From contig NW_013546917.1 in assembly GCF_000711695.1 (NCBI RefSeq), positions 1 through 64,000 on the forward strand: a DNA stretch of 64,000 bases, given 5' to 3'. The notes beneath the pieces were generated by a model. That model did not search any database and was not told where the DNA came from. It saw only the letters and a program-made list of their open reading frames with translations. This document shows, piece by piece, positions 1 to 10,317 of the stretch. The stretch is from Tilletiaria anomala UBC 951. Lineage: Eukaryota; Basidiomycota; Exobasidiomycetes; Georgefischeriales; Tilletiariaceae. Every line of letters begins with the position of its first letter. The stretch's first letter is position 1. The translations under genes were made by a program, and so were the position numbers.

Positions 1-394
1 CGTGGCACCCACCACCACCAACCACAAGTTCTGGCGAGCAAAACGCCGTCACCACCTTCTGCTCGTAGTCACTCCAACCTCCTGTCCCCCTCGTTCGTAT
101 CCATTCATCACAATTTGATCTGTTGATCAGACCTTCTTACTTTGTATCTCCAACCTCCATCTTTATTCGCACCACCCTCCCTCCCCCCCCCCCCCCGCCA
201 TCGCCTTGTACAGTCTGCGTGCGTTTGGCTCAACATACCTCGCCGCATCCTACTCGCTCTTTTGACTACACTCTTTGCCTCACACTCAGCTTCTAGCTTT
301 GCGGCAGAAGCTTTCCAGCGCCTTTTCGCCTGTCCACCGACTTGCCCTTTATCTATCATCTTATCCAAAGCATACACAGACACAAAACACGAAG
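1..394. other. 5' flank of the first gene
   Basis: No gene is recognised before position 395. The stretch is pyrimidine-rich and holds a run of 14 C at about 183-196, which is typical of a fungal promoter or 5' leader. Open frames on both strands here have no family features. Confidence 0.5.
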
Positions 395-1315
395 ATGCAG
401 TTCAAATCCACATTCGTCATCCTGGCTGCCGTCGCCGTCAACGCCGTCGCGGCAGCGAGCGGCCTCGCTGCGCCCGGCACCCTGCCGGCCTACCTGGATC
501 TACAGCAAAAGTACTTTGACGGTACCGCTTCGCCGGACCAAATTGCCCAGCTGACCGCTCTGGGCAAGAAGCTGCACTCTCAGGGCGTCAAACTGAACAA
601 GATCGTTGGCACCGACACCAAGGGCCAGCACCTCTTTAAGATGATCGGTCTGAACGTCGGCGAGCTGCTCGACCCCACTACCACAGAACCGACCGAGACC
701 ACGGTCAACCTCCGCAGGCAGTCCGTGCACGCGACCCACGAGAAGCCTCAGCAGATCGGCCTCGTGCCGGAGTTTCTCTTGGCCATGAACCATGTGCTGA
801 GCGCGGACGGCTTTTCATCGGACGCAGACGTCTCCAAGGTGCTCTCTCTCGCCAGCAAGCTGCTCTCACATGGAACTCCTGTCGACCGGCTCGCCAAAAT
901 GATCGGCACGGACGCTGCCGGTCTCTCGCTGCTCTCCAAGATCAAAGACCTGCCCGCTGCTCACAAACGCAACTTTGTCAGCGATGACGTCGGCGAGGTC
1001 GCTGTCGACGTCAAGAAACTGCTGCCGCCGCCGGCCAAGGACGCCAACGTCCCGTCCGGCACGATCCCGCAATTCCAGTACTACGCCTCGACGCTCTGGT
1101 CCGACCCGCTGAGCGCAGTCAACGCTGGTGCTCTCGACAAGCTCGTCGCGCTTGGCAGGGAGATCAGGAAGCATAACCCGAAGGCGCTTAAGCTGCTCCT
1201 CGGCGACACGGCGCCCGCGCAGACGCTCCTCGCGCAGATCAATGGCGGCGCTGTCAAGAAGAGGCACATGCAGAAGCGCGGCGGCGCCTTCCGTGCAATT
1301 GACGAGAGTATTTAA
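395..1315 (+). CDS. Secreted protein with three repeats and Kex2-type sites
   Basis: The protein has 306 residues in a single exon. I chose the ATG at 395, although the frame is open further upstream, because it opens a clear signal peptide: MQFKSTFVILAAVAVNAVAA followed by Ala/Ser. Three diverged repeats of about 60 residues follow, at roughly 28-86, 122-185 and 222-284. Each starts Gly-x-[Leu/Val/Ile]-Pro-x-[Tyr/Phe], carries a Leu-rich helix, and ends in a (G)TD-like block with a Leu-rich tail. Basic Kex2-type sites lie between and after the repeats: Arg-Arg at 107-108, Lys-Arg at 191-192, and two Lys-Arg sites near 289-295. There are almost no cysteines. The layout resembles fungal Kex2-processed repeat proteins (precursors of peptides or surface-active repellents), but the repeat itself is not one I recognise. 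Processing in the Golgi is inference; secretion is well supported. Confidence 0.8.
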   Translation: MQFKSTFVILAAVAVNAVAAASGLAAPGTLPAYLDLQQKYFDGTASPDQIAQLTALGKKLHSQGVKLNKIVGTDTKGQHLFKMIGLNVGELLDPTTTEPTETTVNLRRQSVHATHEKPQQIGLVPEFLLAMNHVLSADGFSSDADVSKVLSLASKLLSHGTPVDRLAKMIGTDAAGLSLLSKIKDLPAAHKRNFVSDDVGEVAVDVKKLLPPPAKDANVPSGTIPQFQYYASTLWSDPLSAVNAGALDKLVALGREIRKHNPKALKLLLGDTAPAQTLLAQINGGAVKKRHMQKRGGAFRAIDESI

Positions 1316-2946
1316 GGCACCCACATGCAGGTGACGGTCGATGCATTGAGGAGCCAAGCAAGCTACCCCCAAACCAGCAGACAGGCAGGCAGGTTCGAGC
1401 GGTCTTTCGCTGGGCGGCGCTCGTGACGGCCCTCGGCCCCTACTTTCTTTCGTTCTCACCTGCTCTGTTTATTGGCCGCCCCTTGTGCCCGGCCGGCCGG
1501 CACACACATCGTCACTGTTTGCCCGCTCGCCGGCCAGCTAGCCGTAAGCCCAATCCGTCAGGCTCTACTCTGCCATATAGCATGTTTCGACTCGTCTCAC
1601 CTTCCTCCTGCACCGCACTTTATATTCAATTATCCGGTTCAATTCAGTGTCTATATAAGGGACAATATACGAATAGCTTCGCTCGGCTGTCTGACTCGTT
1701 TGATGAAAACAGACTCCCATACTTCGCCTACCTGCATGATGATCTTCTGTCAACCTTCGAGATTGTCTGGCCCTATGCATCTTGAGCATTGCAAGTCTCG
1801 TCAACATTGCCTTCCCGCGCATTCTTACAGCAGCAGAAAGAGCATGGTTGATCCTGGGCGTCATCTCCCTGTTTCACGGCTTTTGTACATTGCGCACAAT
1901 CTCTTTGCCTCGCGTGATTTCACCAACCACCATGCTGCAACTTGTGTCAAATCGGAATTCTGGCGGTCGGTGAGTAAAACAAACTTTGGAACCATCACCC
2001 AAGCAAAGGGAGTGACTGGTCGAATGAGTCGACGCAGATGTCGAGAGCTCCCCAGAAGGCATACAGGGGAGAATTGCTACGATCATGTATCGCTTCACGT
2101 GCATAGCACAGCCAAAATGCTGCATCGGCATAAAGCGCTAGGTGGCAAGTCAGTGTGACTCTGCACTTCTGCAACGCGAGCGCTTTTCACTGAAGGGGCT
2201 GCCATCACCGACATGCCCACAAGACGAGAGTGCGGTACGTAGTAGATAGCACCTGGCCAGCCAACAGGCCAGCAGCATGAAGGAATTGCGACGCACGTGC
2301 GACAAGGCACCGTCGTAACACGTGACCATCAGAGCTCTGGGAGATTATGTAATGTTTACAGGGCCCCTAAAGATTAGATCAAGTTTCCTACTCTCGAGAT
2401 TGCGTGCTACAAGCGACCCTGGGCAGTTGATGCCACCTCTCGATCAACCCTGCGAGCACGCTATCTTTCAGAAACGAGAGCCTTCGAATAAGCTTGCGGG
2501 AAAGCGTTCGTAGCCTCCTCAGTGGACTGGTAGGTGTTCCGTGCTGCCCCGCTGGCGCTGGGGAGGAACAAGCGTCTGTCTCGTTCTCGCCTTCCCGCCA
2601 ACCCTCACCCCTCTCCTTTTTTGGTGCCTCACAGCGAAGAGAGGACAAAAAGCTTGTCAGCGGCACCTTTGGGCATCGCTGCTGCCATTTCTTTGCACCG
2701 GGTGCTGCATCCTTGCCTGACCCAGAGGCAGTCCATCTGCATCCCACTGAATGCATGCTGCGCTGGTGTGATTGTGGGCATTGGCGTTGCCATCGATCGG
2801 ACATGTTCCATCCTTTTTGTATATATCCACAGTAAAGAGATTGTTAATATCTCCCTTCCTAACAATTCCAATACACTTTTCCTCAATCGCTCCCCTTAGG
2901 TCCTGATATTTTGAAGAAGGTTAGGCGAAGCATTAGACGTTCCAAA
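1316..2946. other. Intergenic region, 1.6 kb
   Basis: No coding family, tRNA or transposon remnant is seen. A TATA-like tctatataagg lies near 1650, but no open frame downstream of it looks real. The last few hundred bases form the promoter and leader of the monooxygenase gene, whose start ATG follows an A-rich context at 2947. Confidence 0.5.
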
Positions 2947-4611
2947 ATGGCGCAAGGACAGAAGAGGTGGATTCTCTACGCGTTTGACATGGTGCGTTGC
3001 CGGGTGTCTTCTGATCAAGCTGCACAGCACAGAGGCTGACGAAGCCCCTCCCCACCCCTCCCACGGTCAATCATTCGCAGAGCTGCTCGGGGCACCAGAG
3101 CCCCGGCCTATTTTCTCATCCAAAGGACAAGAGCGCCAATTTCGACAAGCTGGAATACTGGACAGACCTTGCGCAAGTGCTTGAGAAGGGCAAGTTCGAT
3201 GGTCTTTTCCTTGCGGACGTGCTCGGCGGCTATGACGTGTACAATGGCAATCTCGACGCTGCGCTCCGTTCAGGCGCTCAGTTCCCGGTGACGGACCCTT
3301 TCCAAACGATCTCTGCTATGGCGCATGTCACCAAGAACCTCACATTCGGCATCACTACCACCACGTCGTACGAGCACCCGTACCTGATTGCCCGGCGGTT
3401 CAGCACGCTGGACCACCTCACCAAAGGTAGAGTCGGAATCAACGTCGTCACGGGCTATCTTGACTCTGCTGCTCGCCAATTTGGGTCCAAGAATCAGGAG
3501 CTGCACGCCAAGCGCTATGAGGTCGCGCACGAGTACATGGATGTCTTATACAAGCTGTGGGAAAGTAGCTGGGCCGACGATGCCCTCAAGCTAGATGCCG
3601 AGAAGCACGTCTACACGGATCCTGCCCGCGTGCGTGCTGTCAACCACAAGGTATGTCTTCAAAGCTAGTTCCAAGCTCCGCTGCAGAGAACCCGTCTTTC
3701 GCTCACAGCCTTTTGTGCTTGGATTGATCGTCTGTACGCAGGGCACATACTATTCGAGCATCCCCGGTCCTCACATTGTGCACCCGAGCCCGCAGCGGAC
3801 GCCGGTCATCTTCCAAGCTGGCAGCTCTGGGGCGGGCATGGCTTTCGCCGCCAAGCACGCCGAGGTGATTTTCATTGCCGCGCACAAGCCCGAGCTTGCC
3901 AAAAAGCGCGTAGACCAGTTCCGCGAAGGCGCCAAGGCAGCTGGCCGCGATCCATTGAGCGTCAAGGTGCTCGCGCTCCTCGCGCCGATCGTCGCTGCGA
4001 CGGACGAGAAGGCTCAGGAGAAGTTTGAAGAGTACTTTTCGCACGGCAGCGCGGAGGGCGCGCTGGCGCTTTTTGGGGGCTGGACCGGCATGGATCTCGG
4101 TCCGTTCGGCGACGAGGACGAGCTGCGCGCAGCAGAGAGCAACGCGATCAAGTCTGCCGTGGAGAACTTTGCGCACCAGGCGCCGAGTGTCGGCAAGTGG
4201 ACCAAAGGCCAGGTGGCGAACCAGCTCAAGATCGGCGGCCTGGGCCCGTTTATCGTCGGCGGGCCGCAAAAGGTGGTGAACGAGCTGGAGAAGTGGGTGA
4301 ACGAAGCGGGCGTCGACGGGTTCAACTTAGCGTACGCGATCACACCGGGCACGTTCCAGGATTTTATCAAGTACGTCACGCCGGAGCTGCAGAGGCGCGG
4401 GCACGTCTGGGCGGACTACCCGCAGCCGCAGCCGCCCGCACAGCCGCAGGCGCACAAGAAGACCGGCGAGCCTGGCTTTGGAGAGGAGAGTGCGGGCGGT
4501 GTCACGCTGCGCGAGCATCTCTACGGTCTCGGGCAGCCGCGTCTCCGGAGAGATCACTACGCGAGCAAGTTCACATGGAAGGCTGGCGAGCCCGCACCTG
4601 CGCTGGGCTGA
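2947..4611 (+). CDS. FMN-dependent monooxygenase, NtaA/SnaA/DszA family
   Basis: Exons are 2947-2991, 3081-3650 and 3742-4611 (494 residues; all junctions are in phase 0). The fold is a bacterial-luciferase-like TIM barrel. These enzymes use reduced FMN from a partner reductase and O2 to oxidise substrates such as nitrilotriacetate, dibenzothiophene sulfone or alkanesulfonates. Family blocks are clear: AFDM then SCSGHQSPGLFSHP across the first intron, LEYWTDLAQVLEKGKFDGLF, LADVLGGYDVY, the YEHPYLIARRFSTLDHLTKG block, INVVTGYLDSAARQFG, EYMDVLYKLWE, and FQAGSSGAGMAFAAKHAE. The C-terminus carries a Pro/Gln-rich insert before a conserved TLREHLYG-type tail. The length is close to the family norm of about 450-480. 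No reductase gene lies next to it, so the substrate cannot be told from context. This family is often spread by transfer between bacteria and fungi, but the introns show it is settled here. Confidence 0.93.
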
Positions 4612-5762
4612 GACGATCAGATTTTGCGATCTACTTTGGGGGGAGTGGCCTCATCTTTACTTCGTATGTAGTATATGTATGCAACAGGAAGGCGTCTATT
4701 CATGTTACATTGTTGTTGCTCTCCCTTGCGGTTCCTCTGGCTACTGCATGTAGTCCTCGTCTGTAATGTTGGCCTTCTTGCGCACCCAGGTGCTTGCCAT
4801 TGCTCCTTCATCTAAAATAGGGTTCTGCGGCATGCATTGCGTTGTAGTGCCTGCCGTCGCCGACAGCCATGTCGTTCAACCTCGCCCTCGTGCAGTGTGC
4901 GCAAAGGAAGCTCTGTGCTGTATGCTACACAGATGTAGTGAAGAGCATGTCGCCAATCCCAAATCTCACAGGATCCCAACTTGCGGTGGCATTGCAGTGC
5001 TGTGAACGCGATGCCGCGTGCCAGCGGCCCACTGCAGGGGAGAGCGCTAAAGCGCAGGGCGGTTTGAGGGCTATGCCAGCCGCCGCGAGGGAGTGCTGCA
5101 CCCTGCCTGTGTTTGGAGACTGAAGCATGGCCTTGTGCGTCTCCAGTGCTATTGTTTATTTGGGTAAGACAGTGTCCGGACATAGAGAGATCACTGTCAA
5201 GCACACCACAACCAATGGGTCAGCGAACCGGCGGTCTATCGACTGGCGCTGAATTCTGGATGTGGACAGTGATGCTTGTTGGGCGGCAGATAACACCGCT
5301 GCTGTGGCTCGTTGCTGTTCGCCGCGGCCCCGCGCTAGTTCGGGTTATGTTGACTTCGACAGCTTCCTCTCGCCTATCATATTTCCTCTCTCCCCGTGCG
5401 CATGGGTGGGTGTGCGGACAAACGCACACACCCCCTTCCTTCGCTATGTATTGAGGCTGTCTGTACATTGATGCTACCATGAGTGGTGACGTGAGCATTG
5501 CCAGAGGTTGATCAGCTTGTAGTCGAACAAACATACTCATCCCTCCAAAGTGTGTCTAACCCTGAACGCATCTCTGCTACCTCTTTATCGCTGTGCAGTA
5601 GCGAAGCCCCATCGTCGTTCCTGGGGACCTTCATCCCGAGCGGCGACACCTTTGCAATCCTCGTGCCATCACAACTCACCCCGTTTCGCTACTCTTCTAC
5701 GTGGCTCGAAGCGGTGGGCTTGCTTCCATTTCCGCAAGAAGGTGCGCATACACTGGGACACC
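4612..5762. other. Intergenic region, 1.15 kb
   Basis: This is the 3' flank of the monooxygenase gene and the promoter and leader of KRE6. A reading frame stays open upstream of the KRE6 ATG from about 5550, but it shows no conserved protein features and is taken as leader. No RNA gene or repeat is recognised. Confidence 0.5.
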
Positions 5763-8266
5763 ATGCCAACATACAGCCGCCTCGATGGGCCGACGTCACC
5801 AATAGGCTCGCCCGCCGGTTACGGCCCCGCAGGCGGCATCGGCCCCATACCTCCCAACTCGTACTCGTCCGCCTCTGGCTCACGCTCCGCCTCTTCTGGC
5901 GCATCTTCCAGCAGCGGCGCTCGTCGCGGACCGCCGCAGCGCTACAACGGCTCTTCGCCTCCCTTTTCCCGCTCGGCGGCGCCCGCAGACGCGTTGTCCA
6001 GCCAGTCACACGGCAGCGAGGGTGAGCAGTCCGGCTTGCTGTCCAACCAGAGCGGGATGGGCAACTCGTCCAATGCGTCGTATGCACCTAGATCGGCGCC
6101 AGGATCCAGGCATTACGACCCACCCGGGGCCATGGGAGGCAGTTCTACAGGCGCATCTGGAGGGATAGACGCTGGGAGAGTCTACTCGCATCAGCGGAAT
6201 GGGAGCAAAAGCAGCGGCCACTCGGGCGCCTCGGGCAGCGTCGCAGCTAGCAGATACGCCATGGGCCCGTCATCGTACTTTGCCGCTGCGAATGCTCCAG
6301 AAGCAGACGACTATCTGGTAAGTGGAGACGCAGAGGCTGGGCCAACAGCGCTTTGCTCATCCGCGCTGATGATCGCTCGCAGCACGTTCCCGACACAAAA
6401 GGAGACAAGAATCACGGCGTCTCCTTCGGAGGATGCCTGAACATTGCCACGCTCATCATCCTCGCGCTCAGCCTGCTCATGCTCTTCGCAGGCTACCCAA
6501 TCCTATCGCACTTTATGAGCACGAGCGACTTCTTCTCCAAGCTCGGCATCGGCCTCGGAGGGACCAACTCGTCAGGCCAGATCCCGCAACTGCCCACCCG
6601 CCTGCTTGTCGACACCTCCACCCCTGACACCGCGCGAGTGTGGACCAATATTGACCAGCAGACGTACACACTCGTATTCAGCGATGAGTTTGAGCAGGAA
6701 GGACGGACATTCTGGCCAGGAGGTACGTGAAGGGACAGGGCCGCGCATGCATCTCGCATCGTTATCGCGGAAATCATCTTGCTCAGCCTTTCCTCCCATT
6801 TGACACGCAGACGACCCGTACTGGGAAGCGGTAGACATTTGGTACGGCGCGACGGGAGACTATGAGTGGTACTCACCCGAAGCGATCAACACCACCGGCG
6901 GCCACCTCGTCATCACCATGACCGCGCAGGAGACGCACAATCTCAATTTCCAGAGCGGCATGCTGCAGAGCTGGAATAAGTTCTGCTTCCAGGGAGGGTA
7001 CATTGAGTTCTCTCTCCTCCAGCCTGGTGGGCCTAGCACGTCTGGCTACTGGCCTGCTGCTTGGTAAGTTAGAGAATCGGCGGGGGCTCGACGCGTTGCT
7101 GAGGGGAGCGCATCCGTTGACCGTCCTTCCCCACTTTCATTGCAGGCTCATGGGCAACTTGGCTCGGCCTGTAAGTCTTCTATATGCTCTTTGTTTCGAT
7201 GCGCAGCCGTGACAATCTGGCTCGTTGACGCCTACTCTTTTTGTTCTAAACCTGCAGGGTTACCTTGGCTCCACGGACGGGATGTGGCCCTACTCGTATT
7301 CATCGTGCGACACGGGTATACTTCCCAACCAGACATTCCTGAACCAAACAGGGCCAGAGAAGGCCATCCACTCCAAAGCGAAGTACGCTAAGAACGGTCA
7401 GCTATCGCGCTTGTCCGGCATGCGCGCCCCCGCATGCACCTGCAAAGGGCAAGACCACCCCGGTCCTAACAACAACGTCGGACGCAGTGCGCCGGAGATC
7501 GACATCATCGAGGCGCAGATTCAGAGCAAGGACGGCAGCCAACACAGCTTTGCGTCCCAGTCGATCCAGACGGCTCCGTTCGACGTCGAGTACTTCTGGG
7601 GAAACAAGAGCACGCAGGCGATCCTCTACAACAGCGATACCGTGATCAACACATACCATGGATCTGTCTACCAAGAGGCCGTCTCGAGCGTCACGCAGTG
7701 CCCCGACGACAACTTTCCCACCACCGGCGGCCGTTTTGTCCGCTACGGCGTAGAGTACGAGCCCGACTGGAACAAGAACGGCGGCGGCTTCACCCGCTGG
7801 TACGTCGATGGCAAAGCGACGTGGGAGGTCAAGGGAAGCGCCCTGGGCCCTGTGCCGGAGTTAGATATTGGCCAGCGCCTCATCCCTGCTGAGCCGATGA
7901 GTATCATGTGAGTCTGGCCTTTCCCAGTCGCCGGCGCTGTCTGTTTGCATGTGCTAATCAACCCATCTTCCGATTTGATGCCATTACGCTTCTGGCGGTC
8001 TCAGCATGAACCTAGGCATGTCCAGCGGTTTCCAACCAATCGACTTCACTAAGGCAGGTGTCTCATTCCCCGCGCAGATGAAGTTCGACTATGTGCGGCT
8101 CTATCAGCAGGGCCAGCCCAAGGTCTCCTGCGATCCCTCCGACTATCCTACAGCCGACTATATCAAGCGGCACCCGAACCTGTACACTAACCCCAACTTG
8201 ACGCGCTTCGACGCGCCTTTCCCGCTCAACAAGCTCACAGCCGCGGCAAATGGCGTCGATTGCTAA
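5763..8266 (+). CDS. KRE6: Beta-1,6-glucan synthesis protein, GH16 (Kre6/Skn1 family)
   Basis: Six exons: 5763-6317, 6383-6722, 6811-7063, 7146-7170, 7258-7907 and 8005-8266 (694 residues). It is a type II membrane protein of the secretory pathway needed to make cell-wall beta-1,6-glucan. The N-terminal 200 residues are a Ser/Gly-rich cytosolic tail. One membrane segment follows at about 203-226 (IATLIILALSLLMLFAGYPI). The rest is a lumenal GH16-like domain with family blocks FSDEFEQEGRTFWPG, DPYWEAVDIWYG, SGMLQSWNKFCFQGGYIE and TDGMWPYSYSSCD, and the catalytic-type EIDIIE at about 471-476. The start MPTYSRLDG matches the usual short N-terminus of the family. Exon 4 is only 25 bases. It encodes LMGNLARP with a split Trp before it, and the match to the conserved TMGNLGRPGY block of relatives confirms both flanking introns. 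Confidence 0.95.
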
Positions 8267-8758
8267 GGAGAAGTCCGCATCACACTTCCGAGGCCATCCA
8301 CGCTCTCAGCCAGATTCTCATCTTAGCGGCTGGGGTCATGATTGTTGGAGAAAGATACCATTTAATATACAGACATCATCGCTCATATAGTAGAATATCC
8401 ACTGAGTCAACTCTTTTGTATTCACATCTGACCATACGCAAACTGGCTTTGCTCAAGTCCACACCTGAAGCCTGGATTCACAGCACCTTTTGATGATCAT
8501 CGATGTGACATGGAGATGGGGTTGGGCAAATACCCTCCCAGCCCTTCTGGCGCGCTAGCATACCCCGCCAGCGATCGCGTCTGAGACCGACAGCGCTAGA
8601 TGCTGAACACAAGTAGCCCGTCAGTGTCACCGATTCCATCGCTCTGGCTCGGTTTACAGACCGGTGAGTCGATACCCATTGGAAAGAGTTTCGTGTGCGT
8701 TATGGTACATGATGGCATCTTGTTGTTGCTGGCACACGACAGCAAGGTTCCGAAATCA
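8267..8758. other. Gap between the convergent genes KRE6 and CBC2
   Basis: This holds the 3' flanks of two convergent genes. It is AT-richer than the genes, with no conserved open frame and no RNA gene seen. Confidence 0.5.
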
Positions 8759-9842
8759 TCAATCATCCTCATCATCTTCTCGGAACCGCGGGTTCTGGGG
8801 GCGAGGGTGTGAGGGATGAGCTTGGTATTAAACATTCCAATTCGGGAGCTTGCACACTTACCTTCCTCGCATCTTCGTCATCCTCATTGGCATCGTCTCG
8901 CCGACGCTTCTCTCCTGCACCCGCCGATGCGGATGCACCTTCGCCAGCGCGTTCCTTGCCCTCCATCTCCTCGTACACGCCCTCGGCACCAGATGGGATG
9001 ATTCGCGTCTCGTCTCCCTCTTCATTCGGCCGCCCGTCCGCATGAGCTGCACCATAAACGTTCCGAATCATTTCCTCTCGTCGCTTGCGTTCCTCCTCCT
9101 CACGGAGCTTGTTGTGGCCCCAACCTCCACGCCCGGCATCGTACTCTTCTCGGTACTCATCCCGAACCTGCCCTCCTGACTTGCCCCGACCGTACTGGCG
9201 TCCATCCCTGTACCCCGGGTCCAAGTCGCAGCGGATGAGTCGTTCGTCAAGCTTTGTCCCTGAGATGTAACGCATACAGTCAACGGCTTCTTCGTGTGTG
9301 TAGTACCTGCGAAATGCGCGCGACAGCCATCAGATGCGGACCACCAGTGAACTAGCATTGTAGATGCAAGATCGAAGTGAAATTCATACGCACTCGACGA
9401 AAGCGAAGCCACAGGGCGTCTTCGTATTACGATCAAGGCCCATGATGATGCGCTTAATCCCGCTGCCGGCAGATGTCCGCGAACATCGCGAAAAAAGCTC
9501 GTATATTTGCTCTTCTGTTGTGCTGATCCAGATGAAAGGCGCAGGTAAAGTTATCAGTATCGCCACAAGAAAAATCTAGTCTTTGTGTCCCGTTATACTT
9601 GCTAGAATGAAAGGTTGCCCACATACAACGTTGCCGTCTGCGCTAGTGCTTCATAGTGCTGCGCTCTTGAGATATTTGACCGCGAATCACGATCTGCAAA
9701 AGTGCACAACACGCGTCAGAATCGTGCTGAGAGCTTGGGCTTGAGCGCTCCCAGCGCTTCGAGACAGGAGGTCACTGTCAATGAGCCCTTGCAGCAACCC
9801 ACAGGGAGACGGTGCGTCCAGCGGCTCGACAACGTGTGCCAT
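8759..9842 (-). CDS. CBC2: Nuclear cap-binding complex subunit 2 (CBP20)
   Basis: Five exons on the minus strand: 9842-9803, 9693-9603, 9522-9394, 9306-8862 and 8794-8759 (246 residues). It binds the m7G cap of nascent RNA as a dimer with CBP80 and aids splicing and export. The RRM is plain: [43 protein letters not shown], then the CBP20-specific [20 protein letters not shown] and [19 protein letters not shown]. An acidic/basic tail follows, ending [11 protein letters not shown]. The two cap-stacking tyrosines of the family (human Tyr20 and Tyr43) correspond to Tyr14 and Tyr44, and both codons are split by introns. Intron 2 (9602-9523) has a GC donor (gcaagt) that keeps the frame exactly. The RRM also carries about seven extra residues (SRTSAGS) after helix 1 compared with human CBP20. 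It is divergent from UTP15. Confidence 0.95.
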
Positions 9843-10317
9843 GCTGCAAAAGCGGCTGACTGGGAGGTTCTGATGAGCGGATTGCTTTCAACGTTGATCA
9901 GATCGGTACAACGGGGAGAACAAGCGCGCCTACCTCCGGCAGACAAGAGACGCGCCTTCCTCACGCTTGGATACAGTCTGACCCCAGCTAGTTGCGGACG
10001 AGAATCTCAAGGGCTGCCAAGTTGAGTTGCATCCATTAGCAAGACCCTGGATACCCAATATAGTAAGAGCCTGAAAACTACTAGTAACAACCCCAGACGA
10101 CGGACGGATCAGAAGCCGCACTGCGTGCCGAGAAAGCCCATATGCTTATGTAAGCTAATTTCTCGTGAAGAGAAGTCAAAAGTCAAATCAATTTTTTGGA
10201 GGACTTCTAGTGGACGAGCTGTATTCATCTCCTTGAACAGGGTACGTCAGTGTAGACTATCTTCGACCGGCACAGGCTTGACCCACGGTGCCTACGAACT
10301 GGTGGCAACACGACAAG
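9843..10317. promoter_or_regulatory. Divergent promoter of CBC2 and UTP15
   Basis: About 475 bases lie between the two start codons, and the genes point away from each other. A T-rich aatcaattttttgg stretch at about 10187-10200 resembles the A/T-rich RRPE-type element of ribosome-assembly genes, but the match is loose. Minus-strand ORFs here have no family features. Confidence 0.5.

Noticed and set aside
866-1459. 197-codon minus-strand open frame opposite the secreted repeat protein
   Set aside because: It is a shadow of the GC-rich coding strand: it has no signal peptide, domain or splice structure, and its composition (Arg/Leu-rich) fits antisense of the real gene.
3703-4269. 188-codon minus-strand open frame in the monooxygenase gene
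   Set aside because: The opposite strand carries a clear conserved enzyme; the antisense frame is Arg/Ala/Leu-rich with no family features.
9458-9479. A 22-base gt...ag stretch inside CBC2 exon 3, considered as a tiny intron
   Set aside because: Removing it breaks the reading frame and it is shorter than any workable intron; the extra loop residues are kept as coding.
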